Shown: piece by piece, positions 31,387 to 42,600 of the stretch
How the letters are laid out: each line of letters begins with the position of its first letter
Position numbering within the stretch: the stretch's first letter is position 1
Source of the DNA: Bacteroidales bacterium
Lineage (GTDB): Bacteria > Bacteroidota > Bacteroidia > Bacteroidales > UBA932
Length of the DNA: 64,000 nucleotides
Reading direction: 5' to 3'
NCBI GenBank assembly: GCA_015060445.1
Contig: SUYL01000067.1
Coordinates: 1 to 64,000, forward strand
Made by a program: the position numbers and the translations under genes
Notes under the pieces: model-generated
What the model was told of the DNA's origin: nothing
Seen by the model: the letters and a program-made list of their open reading frames with translations, nothing else
The model's database searches: none

Positions 31387-31932
31387 TTAAGCCTCTGGGT
31401 TCTCAACTGTCTCCTCTGCCTGAGCAGCCTCAGCAGCAGCCTCTGCCTCAGCAGCAGCTTTAGCAGCCTCAGCCTCAGCCTTTTTCTTTGCAAGTTCAGC
31501 AGCTCTGTCTGCGTTAACTTTAGCCTCAGCCTCAAGAGCAGATTTCTTTGCAGCAACCTTACCCTGAGCAAGAGCAGTTTTCTTCTGGCTTACTTTAGCC
31601 TCTTTTTCTGCAACCCATGCGGTATATTTAGCCTCAGCCTGCTCCATTGTAAGAGCACCTTTCTTAACACCCTCAAGAAGGTGTTTCTTAAGAAGTACAC
31701 CTTTGTATGAAAGGATTCTTCTGCAAGTCTCGGTAGGCTGTGCACCGTTGTTCAACCAGTTTAGTGCTTTCTCATTATCCATGATAATGGTAGCAGGGTT
31801 GGTGTTAGGGTTATAAGTACCAATTAGATCAATAAAGCGACCATCACGTGGTGCTCTGCTGTCGGCAGCAACAATGTGGTAGAAAGCGTAGTTTTTCTTA
31901 CCGTGGCGTGCCAATCTGATTTTTACAGACAT
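31387..31932 (-). CDS. rpsP: Ribosomal protein bS16 with long Ala/Lys/Glu tail
   Basis: 181 residues, about twice the typical bS16. Residues 1-85 are the conserved protein ([14 protein letters not shown]). From about 110 on the tail is low-complexity Ala, Lys and Glu and should form a long helix, ending E-N-P-E-A. Such extensions are known in Bacteroidota bS16. Promoter box TATTTTTG at 31990-31997. Operon with rimM. Confidence 0.95.
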   Translation of the reverse strand: MSVKIRLARHGKKNYAFYHIVAADSRAPRDGRFIDLIGTYNPNTNPATIIMDNEKALNWLNNGAQPTETCRRILSYKGVLLKKHLLEGVKKGALTMEQAEAKYTAWVAEKEAKVSQKKTALAQGKVAAKKSALEAEAKVNADRAAELAKKKAEAEAAKAAAEAEAAAEAAQAEETVENPEA

Positions 31933-31989
31933 CTTTAATAAAGTTTTAATTAATAATTCAACTTCCTAATCTTCTCGAGAAAAGGCGCG

Positions 31990-31997
31990 CAAAAATA
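31990..31997 (-). promoter_or_regulatory. -7 promoter box of rpsP-rimM
   Basis: TATTTTTG on the minus strand with TTGG 19 nt upstream, about 58 nt before the rpsP start. Confidence 0.5.
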
Positions 31998-32034
31998 AGA
32001 GTTTTTTTTCTAATTGCCAAGAATTTGATGAAAT

Positions 32035-32700
32035 TTACTCTGCAGGCATTACACTTATAATCCTGATAGGGTTTACAGGGGCATTCTTTGGAGCAGTCAC
32101 AGGTTCTGCTGCAATTGCATCAATCACATCAAATCCCTCAATGGTCTCACCGAAAATGGTATATTGGCCGTCCAGGTGTGAGCATCCGGTTTCGCTCTCC
32201 ACAAAGTAGAACTGTGAACCTGAAGACTCTCTGGCAGGGTTGCTCTTGTCACCTTTACGTGCTGCAGCCAAAGCCCCTTTCTTATGTTTGAACTGAGGCA
32301 TAATCTCTGCAGGAATTGTGTAGCCCGGGCCGCCTGTTCCATATTTTGCAGGGTCTGCAGAAGGGTCTTTGGTAAGAGGGTCGCCAACCTGAATCATGAA
32401 ATTCTTTATTACCCTGTGGAAAAGGATATTGTCATAGAATTTCTTTGAAGCAAGTTTTACAAAGTTGTCCCTGTGGAGAGGGGTCTCCTTGTACAGTTTT
32501 ATCTTAATTGTACCCTTTGAGGTAACAATGTTGAATACAGGCTCTTGTGGCAGTGAATCCGGGTTGAATGCCAATGCCGGTGCCTCAACTTTTACAGGTG
32601 CAGCCTCAGGTTTTGGCTGTGGAACCTCTTTGTTGCCGCTTTTACATCCCGCAACAAGGATTGTTGCAATAACTAGCAAACTGAATAATCTGGTTTTCAT
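32035..32700 (-). CDS. Cyclophilin-type peptidyl-prolyl isomerase lipoprotein
   Basis: 221 residues with lipobox I-L-V-A-G-C19 and a linker rich in Pro, Glu and Lys. The cyclophilin domain shows F-H-R-V-I-K-N-F-M-I-Q-V-G-D, G-T-G-G-P-G-Y and S-G-S-Q-F-Y-F-V. Catalyses prolyl isomerisation on folding envelope proteins in the periplasm. Confidence 0.93.
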   Translation of the reverse strand: MKTRLFSLLVIATILVAGCKSGNKEVPQPKPEAAPVKVEAPALAFNPDSLPQEPVFNIVTSKGTIKIKLYKETPLHRDNFVKLASKKFYDNILFHRVIKNFMIQVGDPLTKDPSADPAKYGTGGPGYTIPAEIMPQFKHKKGALAAARKGDKSNPARESSGSQFYFVESETGCSHLDGQYTIFGETIEGFDVIDAIAAEPVTAPKNAPVNPIRIISVMPAE

Positions 32701-32742
32701 ATTATTTATTATTTAAAGATTGTATTCTGCAAAGTGATACTA

Positions 32743-32750
32743 CAAAGATA
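32743..32750 (-). promoter_or_regulatory. -7 promoter box of the cyclophilin gene
   Basis: TATCTTTG on the minus strand, 42 nt before the ATG. Confidence 0.5.
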
Positions 32751-32761
32751 ATTAAAAATGC

Positions 32762-32769
32762 TATTTTTG
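32762..32769 (+). promoter_or_regulatory. -7 promoter box of the flippase operon
   Basis: TATTTTTG, 41 nt before the ATG at 32811 and divergent from the cyclophilin promoter. Confidence 0.5.
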
Positions 32770-32810
32770 CATACTGAATAATATGTTTGGCACTCAGGAA
32801 ATATAAACAG

Positions 32811-34292
32811 ATGGGAGTATTGAAGAAACTGGCAGGGGAGACGGCCGTATATGGTCTCAGTACAATTTTGGCAAGGATGATCAATTTCTTCTTTGTCCCT
32901 ATTTATACCCGTATCCTTACTACAGGGGAGTATGGATCATATTCAGAGATAATGTCCTACATAGCGGTGCTCCAGGTTGTCCTTGTGCTCGGCCTGGAGA
33001 CAGGCTGCTTCCGGTTTGCCAACAAGGTGGAGAATCCGGCAAAACCTTTCGGGACAGCCTTCACTACAGTCTTTTGGGTAAGTATGCTCTTTTTTGCGGC
33101 AATGTGTATCTTTTCTGATTCCATAGCGGGAGCAATGGGATACGCCGGTTATGGGAAAATGATCATATATACTGGAGGTATCCTTGCCCTTGACTCCGTT
33201 ACTGCGATACTCTTTGCCAGGTTGAGGTATCAGCAGAAGGCCCTTAAGTTTGCACTTCTCAAGACAATAAAGATACTCAGTGAACTGGGATTCAACCTTC
33301 TGCTGTTCTTTGTGGTACCGGGTTACCTGGCAACACACCCGCAAAGCCTGCTTCTGGATTTTATCCCTGCAACGGCAGATTTCTCATATATAATTTTTGC
33401 AGTGTTCCTCAGTTGTGTGGTATGTACACTTCTCTTTCTTCCCGACATATTCAGGATGAAGGTCTCTTTTGACAGGAAACTCTTTAGGCAGATGATGGTG
33501 TACTCACTGCCCCTGATGATAGCGGGGCTTCCCGGAATAGTGAATGAGAGTTTCGACCGTATCCTTTTCAGGTTCTTTGCACCTGAGGGGGCAGTCTGGA
33601 GGGCAGATTTGGGAGAGTATCAGGCAGCAGTTAAACTGGCGGTAATAATGAACCTGTTCATACAGATGTTCAGGTATGCCGCAGAACCTTTCTTTTTTGC
33701 ACGGGGAAAGAACAGGGAACTGCTGGCACAGGTTATGGAGTATTTCACTGCATTCTGTGTACTCATATTTTTGGGGATAACCTTGTATATGGATATAATA
33801 GGGCTTATCCTGGGGAAAGATTTCAGGGGGGCGTTGGGAACTGTACCGTTCATGCTCATGTCATATATGCTGTTGGGGATGCTCTTTAATGTATCAATGT
33901 GGTATAAACTCAGCGGTGCCACAAGGTATGCTATCAACATCACCCTGTCGGGACTGGCCGTTACAGTGGTGGTAAACATTGTTTTCATGCCTGTGTTCTC
34001 ATACTGGGCATCTGTTGCGGCCCATGTTCTCAGTTGTCTGGTAATGCTTCTTTACAGTGTATGGCTGGGGAACAGACATTATTATATCCCTTACAGGTGG
34101 GGCAGGATATGCAGTTACATTTTGTGCGCTCTTGTGCTGTTTGCACTATCGGTAATGTTGCTTCAGATTGGCGCGGTAAGGGATTCACTTGTACTCAAAC
34201 TTGGTGCAAATACAGTATTGCTGCTGGTTTATATGGCATTTGCCTTTGGAAAATTAAAGAAACAGATACACTATGAAAGTAAAGATTGTTAA
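32811..34292 (+). CDS. MOP-superfamily polysaccharide flippase
   Basis: 493 residues from the ATG at 32811; the TTG at 32787 has no support. Twelve to fourteen hydrophobic helices, N-terminus [15 protein letters not shown] as in Wzx/MurJ-like lipid-linked oligosaccharide flippases. It could export O-antigen or capsule units; with dut and murF downstream there is no glycan cluster to name the substrate. Overlaps dut by 20 bp. Confidence 0.88.
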   Translation: MGVLKKLAGETAVYGLSTILARMINFFFVPIYTRILTTGEYGSYSEIMSYIAVLQVVLVLGLETGCFRFANKVENPAKPFGTAFTTVFWVSMLFFAAMCIFSDSIAGAMGYAGYGKMIIYTGGILALDSVTAILFARLRYQQKALKFALLKTIKILSELGFNLLLFFVVPGYLATHPQSLLLDFIPATADFSYIIFAVFLSCVVCTLLFLPDIFRMKVSFDRKLFRQMMVYSLPLMIAGLPGIVNESFDRILFRFFAPEGAVWRADLGEYQAAVKLAVIMNLFIQMFRYAAEPFFFARGKNRELLAQVMEYFTAFCVLIFLGITLYMDIIGLILGKDFRGALGTVPFMLMSYMLLGMLFNVSMWYKLSGATRYAINITLSGLAVTVVVNIVFMPVFSYWASVAAHVLSCLVMLLYSVWLGNRHYYIPYRWGRICSYILCALVLFALSVMLLQIGAVRDSLVLKLGANTVLLLVYMAFAFGKLKKQIHYESKDC

Positions 34293-34707
34293 CAGGAGCG
34301 GGTTCCCGGTTCCATTTTATGCAACGGAACTCTCTGCGGGGATGGACCTCAAGGCTGCCATAGAGGAGCCTGTGGAACTGGATTCATTGGAAAGGGCAAT
34401 GGTCCCTACCGGACTATTTATTGAATTGCCTGCAGGATATGAGGCTCAGGTGAGGCCCAGGAGCGGCCTTGCTGCAAAACATGGCATTACAGTATGCAAC
34501 AGCCCGGGTACAATTGATGCGGATTACAGGGGGGAGATTAAGGTAATTCTTGTAAATCTTTCCAAAGACAAGTTTGTGATAAATCCGGGAGAGAGGATTG
34601 CGCAGATGGTAATTGCAAAATATGAGAAAATAGAGTGGGAAGAGGTGGAGCAGTTGGGGGAGACAGAGCGTGGAGCAGGCGGGTTCGGATCAACAGGGGT
34701 GAAATAG
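34273..34707 (+). CDS. dut: dUTP diphosphatase
   Basis: 144 residues of the trimeric dUTPase family: [27 protein letters not shown] and the C-terminal G-A-G-G-F-G-S-T-G loop. Hydrolyses dUTP to dUMP. Starts inside the flippase gene and ends 1 bp before murF, so it is in an operon. Confidence 0.96.
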   Translation: MKVKIVNRSGFPVPFYATELSAGMDLKAAIEEPVELDSLERAMVPTGLFIELPAGYEAQVRPRSGLAAKHGITVCNSPGTIDADYRGEIKVILVNLSKDKFVINPGERIAQMVIAKYEKIEWEEVEQLGETERGAGGFGSTGVK

Positions 34708-34708
34708 T

Positions 34709-36070
34709 ATGAAGAATCTCGATACAGAACAGATTTATGGAATATACTCCGGCAATTCACAGGGAGTATGTACAGATACCAGGAACATTCTTCCCGGCTG
34801 CATGTTCTTTGCTTTGCGTGGGGAGACTTTCAACGGTAATGATTTTGCTGTTGCAGCGTTGGAAAAGGGGGCAGCATATGCGGTAGTTGATGAGCCAGCA
34901 GTGGAGGAGGCAGATCCTCAGAGGATAATTCTGGTGGAGAATGTCCTTGAAACCCTGCAGCAGGTTGCCCGCCATCACCGCAAACAGTTCAGGATACCTG
35001 TAATAGCCCTTACAGGTACAAATGGAAAGACTACAACCAAGGAACTTATTGCCGTATGCCTTAGGAAAAAGTACAATGTGATTGCCACTGAGGGGAATCT
35101 GAACAACCATATAGGTGTTCCGCTCACCCTTTTGCGCATAAATCAGCAAACTCAGGCTGCGGTAATAGAGATGGGGGCAAGCAATCCCGGTGAAATAGCG
35201 GTGCTTGTGAAGTTGGCATGCCCGAGTTTCGGCCTTGTTACAAATGTGGGAAAGGCCCATCTCCAGGGTTTTGGCTCTCTGGAGGGGGTGATGGCAACCA
35301 AGGGCGAATTGTATGACGACCTTGATGCCCACCGCAAGATTGCATTTGTAAATATGGACAATCCTCTTCTTGTAAAGATGGCGGGCCAAAGGCAAAGGAT
35401 GCAGATTGTCCCTTATGGTGTCTCAAATGACGGGGCCCGGGTGATTGTAGATGAGGGCGGTTCCCCATTCCTCTCACTTGTGGTTCCAAACCCATGCTTT
35501 ACTGCGGTGGAGGAGAACAGGGAGGAGGAGTGGCTCACTGTAAAGACAAATCTCATAGGGTCATATAATGCAGACAATGTCCTTGCCGCTCTGTGTGTAG
35601 CATCCTATATGGATGTTCCTGCAGCAGATGCAATGGCGGCAATAGGGGAGTATGTCCCGTCCAATAACCGTTCGCAGTTGACAAGAACAGAACGCAATAC
35701 CCTTGTGGTGGATGCATACAATGCCAATCCTACAAGCATGAGGGCTGCCATTGAGAATTTTGCCATGCTTAAGATGCCGGCAAAAGTCCTTCTGTTGGGA
35801 GATATGCTGGAACTTGGCCAGGATTCCATTCAGGAGCACAGGGCCATTTTGGAACTGGCTCTTGAAAAGGGATTTGAAAAGATATTCCTTGTAGGGGGGG
35901 AATTTGCACAGGCTGCATCACAGTTGCCTGGAAGGGGAGGAGATTTGATCCTGTTTGATGATTCCGCATCATTGAGGGACTACCTTAAAGAAAAACCCCT
36001 TTCCGGCTGTTCAATCCTAATAAAGGGATCCAGGGGAAAGAGGCTTGAAAGGGTAATTGAAGCACTTTAG
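34709..36070 (+). CDS. murF: UDP-N-acetylmuramoyl-tripeptide--D-alanyl-D-alanine ligase
   Basis: 453 residues with the Mur ligase ATP loop A-L-T-G-T-N-G-K-T-T-T-K-E-L, the E-M-G-A motif and D-A-Y-N-A-N-P-T-S near 330. Joins D-Ala-D-Ala to the UDP-MurNAc tripeptide. It lies away from a dcw cluster. Its terminator lies inside the end of convergent araC-type gene. Confidence 0.95.
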   Translation: MKNLDTEQIYGIYSGNSQGVCTDTRNILPGCMFFALRGETFNGNDFAVAALEKGAAYAVVDEPAVEEADPQRIILVENVLETLQQVARHHRKQFRIPVIALTGTNGKTTTKELIAVCLRKKYNVIATEGNLNNHIGVPLTLLRINQQTQAAVIEMGASNPGEIAVLVKLACPSFGLVTNVGKAHLQGFGSLEGVMATKGELYDDLDAHRKIAFVNMDNPLLVKMAGQRQRMQIVPYGVSNDGARVIVDEGGSPFLSLVVPNPCFTAVEENREEEWLTVKTNLIGSYNADNVLAALCVASYMDVPAADAMAAIGEYVPSNNRSQLTRTERNTLVVDAYNANPTSMRAAIENFAMLKMPAKVLLLGDMLELGQDSIQEHRAILELALEKGFEKIFLVGGEFAQAASQLPGRGGDLILFDDSASLRDYLKEKPLSGCSILIKGSRGKRLERVIEAL

Positions 36071-36073
36071 GAA

Positions 36074-37003
36074 TTATCGGGGAGAAGAAAAGTCTTCCCG
36101 ATATTTTTTTGGTGACATTCCGGTGTGTTTCTTGAAGAATTTTCCGAAAGAGGACTGGTCTGCAAAATGGAGTTTGTCCGTAATCTCCTTTATGGTAAGG
36201 TTGGGTGTGCGCAGAAGTATCTTTGCCTGGGCAGTGATTTTCTTTGCTATCCAGTGGTTTGCAGTATGGCCTGTAATGTCCTTCAATATTATTGAGAGGT
36301 ATTGGGTACTTATGCAGAGTTTGTCTGAGTAGAACGACGGATTGTGCTCTGTCATTGCATTTTTTTCAACCAATATCATAAAGTCCCTTATTATTGTCTC
36401 CTTCCTGGAGAGTGAATTCAACTGTTTCCTTACACCATCCCTGTTGTGGAACATGTTGCTGGCCTCCAATATGAAATTGTAGAATGTGTTGTGGAGCATA
36501 TCCTTCTTGAAATGGTGTTCGCGTCGCATATAGTATATGATGCGGTCTGCGCTGTGCTTGAGTGCCTCCAGTTCTTCATCCGTAATCTCCATGCATGGTG
36601 ATTCCCTTGCGTCAACAAAATGGGATACGGGGATAGGCTTTTTGTCCAAAAGTGTATCAAGTATGAAGGATTCGGACACCATTATTATACAGGCACTGAA
36701 GTTGTCGCTGTAATTGAGAAGCCTTACATCTGCTGTAGGACGCAATTCAACCCAATGGTTTTCCCTGAACTTGTAGTTGGCGTAATCTATTGACATTTCT
36801 GCTTCTCCGGCAACAATGAACATGAATCCCATCATTCTCTCAATCTCTTCAGGGGCACTTTTTACAGATGGAACCTCTGTTATATTGCCCTGCGAGAAGG
36901 GTGATATTACAACAGCCAGCAATTTGTCATTGAAACTGTACCCTTCTATCATCTTTATGAATTTTTGCAGGTTCACAGTTGAACCTATTGATGTTCTTTT
37001 CAT
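36074..37003 (-). CDS. AraC family transcription regulator
   Basis: 309 residues. The C-terminal about 100 residues contain the paired HTHs: Q-Y-L-S-I-I-L-K-D-I-T, then T-I-K-E-I-T-D-K-L-H-F-A-D-Q-S-S-F-G-K-F-F-K and G-M-S-P-K-K-Y-R. The N-terminal part is a cupin-like sensor. Divergent from the tolC-type efflux operon with 266 bp between, so it probably regulates it; this is inference from position. Confidence 0.9.
   Translation of the reverse strand: MKRTSIGSTVNLQKFIKMIEGYSFNDKLLAVVISPFSQGNITEVPSVKSAPEEIERMMGFMFIVAGEAEMSIDYANYKFRENHWVELRPTADVRLLNYSDNFSACIIMVSESFILDTLLDKKPIPVSHFVDARESPCMEITDEELEALKHSADRIIYYMRREHHFKKDMLHNTFYNFILEASNMFHNRDGVRKQLNSLSRKETIIRDFMILVEKNAMTEHNPSFYSDKLCISTQYLSIILKDITGHTANHWIAKKITAQAKILLRTPNLTIKEITDKLHFADQSSFGKFFKKHTGMSPKKYREDFSSPR
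36075..36110 (+). terminator. murF terminator inside the 3' end of the AraC-type gene
   Basis: TATCGGGG-AGAAG pairs with CTTCCCGATA with one bulge and is followed by seven T. The hairpin also encodes the last codons of the convergent regulator. Confidence 0.65.
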
Positions 37004-37058
37004 TCTTTATGTTATATTGTTTGGTTGGGTTTGTCACTGTTTGGTTGCAAAATCTATG

Positions 37059-37066
37059 CAAATATA
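37059..37066 (-). promoter_or_regulatory. -7 promoter box of the AraC-type gene
   Basis: TATATTTG on the minus strand, 55 nt before the ATG. Confidence 0.5.
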
Positions 37067-37179
37067 AATTTTTCTTGTTTTTTGGAAGATTATTGAACCT
37101 TTGTGGAATAAAAAATGCTCAGGGAGGAGTGTTTTGGCAGGAGTGGCGGTTATATTGATAAGTTTCAAACCAAAATATT

Positions 37180-37187
37180 TATTTTTG
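37180..37187 (+). promoter_or_regulatory. Candidate -7 box of the efflux operon
   Basis: TATTTTTG, 83 nt before the tolC-type ATG. No TTTG at the ideal distance, which fits a regulated promoter. Confidence 0.4.
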
Positions 37188-37269
37188 TGCCAAAATTATT
37201 GGTAAATCTTGCAAGATATTTGCAAACTGATTTTGAGTTTGAAAAATTGACAATAATTATAGTTAAAAG

Positions 37270-38595
37270 ATGAGAAGAGCAAAAATTACAAAGTTGCTGG
37301 TTGCAGTTGCTGCAACCCTGTTTGTATCTTCATCCGTATGGGGACAGGATACCCTGCACCTTACTCTTGAGGATGCATTGAAAGTGGCCTTGAGCGAAAA
37401 TATTTCGGTTAAGGTGGCTGACAAGGAGGTTAAGAGGACCGAGTATGCAAAGAAAGGTACATATGCTTCTTTGTTCCCTCAGATTGATTTCAGCGGCACA
37501 TACCAGCGTGCCATAAAGAAGCAGACAATGTATATGGGAGACCAGTCTTTCCAGATAGGAAGGGACAACACATGGTCAGCAGGTTTTTCTGCAGCATTGC
37601 CATTGGTAAATGTGCAGTTGTGGAAAGCCATACAGATTACCGGAATGGATGTGGAACTGGCTGTAGAGAAGGCAAAAGGATCAAGGCAGGATCTTGTGGC
37701 ACAGGTTCAGCAGGCTTTCTACGGAGTGCTTCTGGCTAAAGACCTGTACAATGTATATAAGGAGAATTATGACAATGCTTCTGACAACTACAATGATGTG
37801 AAGGGCAAATTTGACACAGGCCTGGCTTCAAAATTTGAGCTTTTGAGTTCAGAGGTTGCGATGAAGAATGCAGAGCCAAATATGTACGATGCGCAGAACA
37901 ACATTGTTCTGGCAAACTGGAAACTGAAGGCCCTTATAGGTATAGATTTGGACCAGAATATTGCGTGTGAAGGTTCTTTGGCTGATTATGAGTCTGTAGT
38001 AAGGGATGTAGCTTCGTATGACACTTCAGTGGAGAACAACTCTACAGTAAAACAGTTGGAGATTCAGGAGAGGATGCTCAGCAAGAACTATGAGATGCAG
38101 TTGGCAAAATATTATCCTACTTTGGCTGCCCAGGTGGGTTATAACTGGATTGCCATGGAGGACAACTTCAAGTTCAGCAACTATAAATGGAATCCGTATT
38201 CAACTGGAACCATTGCCCTTACAATCCCTATTTTCTCAGGTGGGCAGAGATATAATGAACTTAGGAAGACCAGAGTACAGCAGGAGCAATTGGCATTGCA
38301 GAAAGAGGATGCAATCAGACAACTTGAGATAAGCGTAATGCAGGTTCTCAATTCTCTTGAGACATGTCTCAAACAGTATGATGCTGCACAGAAGACAATT
38401 GAGGCTGCCCAGAACGGTTATGAAATTGCAAAAAGCAGATTTGACGTTGGTAGCGGTACCCTTCTTGAACTGCAGGATGCGCAGTTGGGTCTGTTGCAGG
38501 CAAGGTTGAACCTGAACCAGTCTGTATATACTTATATGACTCTCAAGTCTAACCTGGATAAAATCCTGGGTGTAAATGAATTTAATGAAAAATAA
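37270..38595 (+). CDS. TolC-family outer membrane efflux protein
   Basis: 441 residues with a signal peptide cleaved after S-S-V-W-G. Repeated coiled helices with L-T-L-E-D-A-L-K-V-A-L-S-E-N at the start, and G-S-G-T-L-L-E-L-Q-D-A-Q-L near the end are TolC/OEP hallmarks. Forms the outer-membrane channel of the pump whose adaptor and inner-membrane parts follow. Confidence 0.93.
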   Translation: MRRAKITKLLVAVAATLFVSSSVWGQDTLHLTLEDALKVALSENISVKVADKEVKRTEYAKKGTYASLFPQIDFSGTYQRAIKKQTMYMGDQSFQIGRDNTWSAGFSAALPLVNVQLWKAIQITGMDVELAVEKAKGSRQDLVAQVQQAFYGVLLAKDLYNVYKENYDNASDNYNDVKGKFDTGLASKFELLSSEVAMKNAEPNMYDAQNNIVLANWKLKALIGIDLDQNIACEGSLADYESVVRDVASYDTSVENNSTVKQLEIQERMLSKNYEMQLAKYYPTLAAQVGYNWIAMEDNFKFSNYKWNPYSTGTIALTIPIFSGGQRYNELRKTRVQQEQLALQKEDAIRQLEISVMQVLNSLETCLKQYDAAQKTIEAAQNGYEIAKSRFDVGSGTLLELQDAQLGLLQARLNLNQSVYTYMTLKSNLDKILGVNEFNEK

Positions 38596-38607
38596 TAAAG
38601 AAAAGAT

Positions 38608-39630
38608 ATGAAAAGACTAGTTAGAACATTATCATTTTTAATGTTGTCGGGAGTAATTTTCTCCTGCAATTCAGGACAGGAGAAGGCTGCTGCAACTGCT
38701 GTTGAGGCAGAGGTGATTCCACAGGTAAGGGTACAGCAGGTTTTTGAGAGGGAGGTTGAGCAGATTGAGACCTTTACTGCTACAGTTGAGGCTGAAACAA
38801 AGAACAAGATTGCCCCTTCAATGCCTTTGAGAATAAAGAGCATCCTTGTAGAGGTTGGTGACAACGTAAAGAAAGGAGAGATACTTGCAACTTTGGATGC
38901 TACAAATCTTGAGCAGGCAAAACTTAAAATGAAGAATGATTCAATTGAATTTGCCAGAATAGACAAACTTTACCAGGTTGGCGGCATCTCAAAAAGCAAC
39001 TGGGACGGCATGAAACTGGCTGCAAGCGTTTCAAGAAGCAATTATGAGAACCTTCTTGAGAATACAGTTTTGAGGAGCCCAATCAATGGTATTGTAACTG
39101 AAAGAAATTATGATGCAGGTGACATGTATGGCGGACTTCCTGTGTATGTTGTAGAGCAGATCTCTCCAGTCAAACTTAAAGTGAATGTTTCAGAGAAACT
39201 ATTTACCCAGATAAAGAAAGGAATGGAAGTGGATGTGAAACTGGATGTTTACGGTGATGAGGTATTCAAAGGCAAAGTTTCATTGGTTTATCCTACAATC
39301 AACGCTGCAACCAGAACATTCCCAGTTGAGATTACAATTGCAAATGCAAACCAGAGGGTACGTCCCGGCATGTTTGCAAGGGTTACCTTCTCTTACGGAA
39401 CAGCCAACCACGTTGTAGTTCCGGACCAGGCTGTTGTTAAGCAGAGCGGTTCAGGTGACAGATATGTATATGTATTCAATAATGGTACAATTGAGTTCAG
39501 GAAGGTTGAACTTGGAAGAAGATTGGGTACAGAGTATGAGTTGGTAGGTGGTGTTGCTTCAGGTGACAATGTTGTTACTGAGGGACACTCAAGAGTGGTT
39601 AACGGCGGTAAGGCCGAGATTGTGAAATAA
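38608..39630 (+). CDS. RND periplasmic adaptor subunit (HlyD/MFP family), lipoprotein
   Basis: 340 residues. Lipobox S-G-V-I-F-S-C20. Lipoyl half motif V-G-D-N-V-K-K-G-E-I-L-A-T-L-D and L-R-S-P-I-N-G-I-V, then beta-barrel and membrane-proximal parts. Bridges the transporter and the TolC channel. Second gene of the operon. Confidence 0.93.
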   Translation: MKRLVRTLSFLMLSGVIFSCNSGQEKAAATAVEAEVIPQVRVQQVFEREVEQIETFTATVEAETKNKIAPSMPLRIKSILVEVGDNVKKGEILATLDATNLEQAKLKMKNDSIEFARIDKLYQVGGISKSNWDGMKLAASVSRSNYENLLENTVLRSPINGIVTERNYDAGDMYGGLPVYVVEQISPVKLKVNVSEKLFTQIKKGMEVDVKLDVYGDEVFKGKVSLVYPTINAATRTFPVEITIANANQRVRPGMFARVTFSYGTANHVVVPDQAVVKQSGSGDRYVYVFNNGTIEFRKVELGRRLGTEYELVGGVASGDNVVTEGHSRVVNGGKAEIVK

Positions 39631-39666
39631 ACTGCAAACGGAGTTTAAAATTAGAAAGATCAGAAA

Positions 39667-42600
39667 ATGAGTTTATATCAAAGTGCGGTAAAGAAACCCA
39701 TAACCACAGCCCTAATTTTTGTGGCAGTGGCTATATTCGGTCTCTTCTCCCTGATGAATATTCCAATTGACCTTATTCCGGAGATTGAGACAAATACCAT
39801 CATGGTAATGACATCTTACCAGGGTGCGAACGCTTCTGATATTGAGAACAACGTTACCAAGCCTTTGGAGAACGTGCTCAATAGTGTGAGTGACCTCAAA
39901 CATATCTCTTCAACTTCAAAGGAGAATGTGTCTGTAGTAGTTTTGGAGTTTGAGTATGGAACAGACATTGATGTTGCCACAAATGATGTCCGTGACAAAC
40001 TGGATATGGTTACATCCATGCTTCCCGACAATGTTGATAACCCTATTATCTTCAAATTCGGAGCAGATGCGATTCCAATCCTTTTGCTGTCAGTTACAGC
40101 AGAGGAGAGTACACCGGGATTGTACAAGATTCTGGATGATGCGGTTGCCAACCCATTGGCACGTATTGGCGGTGTAGGTACAGTTTCTGTAGCAGGTGCC
40201 CCACAGCGTGAGATTACAATCTATTGCGATCCTCACAAACTTGAGGCATACAATATCCCTGTTGAGACTATTGCCAGTGTAATTGGTGCAGAGAACAGGA
40301 ACACCCCTGCAGGTCAGATTGACGTGGGCTCAAACACTTACTCTTTGCGTGTGCAGAAGGAGTTTGCAAGTGCAGATGAGATGAAGTATCTTGTAATTGG
40401 TGTCCATAATGGAAGTCCTGTTTATCTTAAAGATGTTGCTACTATCAGGGATGGTCTTGAGGAGAGGTCGAGGGAGACTTTCAACAACGGTAAGAAGGGT
40501 GGTATGATCATAATCCAGAAACAGTCGGGAGCAAACTCCGTGAATATCTCCAACAAGGTGATGGCAATGCTTCCAAATCTGCAGAAGAACCTCCCTTCAG
40601 ATGTAAAGATTGATGTTATTGTAAATACTTCAGATAACATTGTAAGTACAATCAACTCTTTGGTTGAGACAATTGCAATTACATTCCTGTTGGTAATGGT
40701 TGTGGTTTACCTCTTCCTTGGAAGATGGAGGGCTACATTCATCATTATGCTTACAATCCCTATTTCATTGTTGGCATCTCTGGTGTATCTGTTTGCAACA
40801 GGCAACTCGCTTAACATCATATCGTTGTCTTCACTTTCAATTGCAATTGGTATGGTGGTGGATGATGCCATTGTGGTTCTGGAGAACGTTACAACACATA
40901 TTGAGAGGGGAAGCCGTCCAAAGAGTGCTGCAGTTTATGCAACAAATGAGGTGGCAATCTCAGTTATTGCATCTACCCTCACCATGTTGGCAGTGTTCTT
41001 GCCTTTGACAATGATCAGCGGTATGTCGGGAGTATTGTTCCGTCAGTTGGGATGGATTGTAAGTATCATTATGATTGTATCCACAATTGGTGCGCTTACC
41101 CTTATCCCTATGTTGTGTTCGCAGATGTTGAGACTCAACCCGCATAAAGGCAAGTTCCAGCGTATTTTCCTTGACCCTTTCCACAGCTTCCTTACTTGGC
41201 TTGACGGAGCTTATGCAAAATTGTTGAAATGGTGTGCAAGGCACAGGAAGACTACAATCTTTGCATCTTTTGCATTGTTCCTGCTTGTGGTAGTTGGTGG
41301 TGGTGCATTGGTTAAGACAGAGTTCTTCCCTGCATCCGACAACGGCCGTATCTCAATTACAGTTGAACTCCCTATGGGTACAAGACAGGAGATTACAAGG
41401 GATCTTGCCCTTGAACTTGTGAACAAATTCATGACCAAGTATCCTGAGATTGTTACCTGTAACGTAAGTGAGGGTGCCTCAAGTTCAAGTGCGAGTGCAT
41501 TTGAGATGATGCAGAGTTCAGGAACACACGCAATGAGTTTCAATATAAATATAGGTAGTGTTGAGGATAGGGAGAGAGGTTTGTATGAGATTTGTGATAT
41601 GATGCGTAATGATTTGGCAGAATATACACAGATAAGGACATTCCAGGTTATTGCCGGTGGCCAGAGCGGCGGTATGGGCGGTGAGGCTACAGTGGATGTG
41701 GAACTTTACGGTTATGATTTTGAGGATACAGACAAGGCTGCCCTTATGGTTGAGCAGGGATTCCGCAGCATTCCGGGTGTAAAACAGGTAATTATCAGCC
41801 GTGATGAGTACACTCCTGAGTTCCAGGTAGATTTCGACCGCGAGAAGATTGCCCTCAACGGCCTAAATACCAGTACAGTTTCAACTTATTTGAGAAACCG
41901 TATCAATGGTGTTACTGCATCTTACTTCCGTGAGGATGGTGAGGAGTACGATATCAATATCAGATATGCCCCTGAGTTCCGTACTACAGTTGAGGATATT
42001 GAGAACATCCTTATCTACAATGCAATGGGACAGGGTATCAGATTGCGTGACTTGGGTGAGGTTAAAGAGATTCTTACCCCTCCTGCAATTGAGCGTAAAG
42101 ACCGAGAGAGACTTGTTACAGTTTCTGCTGTAGTTCCTACCGGTATGGCAATGTCTGATCTGGTTTCAGCAACAAATGGCTTTATGGACAAGTTGGCTTT
42201 GCCAATGGGTATCAGTTGGCAGTTGGGCGGTACATATGAGGACCAGCAGGAGACATTTGGGGACCTTATAATGCTGATGGTGCTTATCATTATCCTTGTG
42301 TTCATTGTAATGGCTGCGCAGTTTGAGTCACTTACATATCCGTTTGTAATCATGTTCTCAATCCCATTTGCGTTTGTGGGTGTGATTTTGGGATTCCTTG
42401 TTACAGGACAGCCTCTGAATGTAATGTCCATGATTGGTCTTATCATGCTTATGGGTATTGTGGTTAAGAACGGTATTGTGCTTATAGACTATATCATCCT
42501 TTGTAGAGAGAGGGGTATGGGAATTGTGCATGCAATAGTAACGTCGGGAAGATCCCGTCTGCGTCCTGTGCTTATGACTACAATGACAACAGTATTGGGT

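Noticed and set aside
34757-35395. 212-aa antisense ORF in murF
   Set aside because: Shadow of the Mur ligase; composition unlike a real protein and no promoter.
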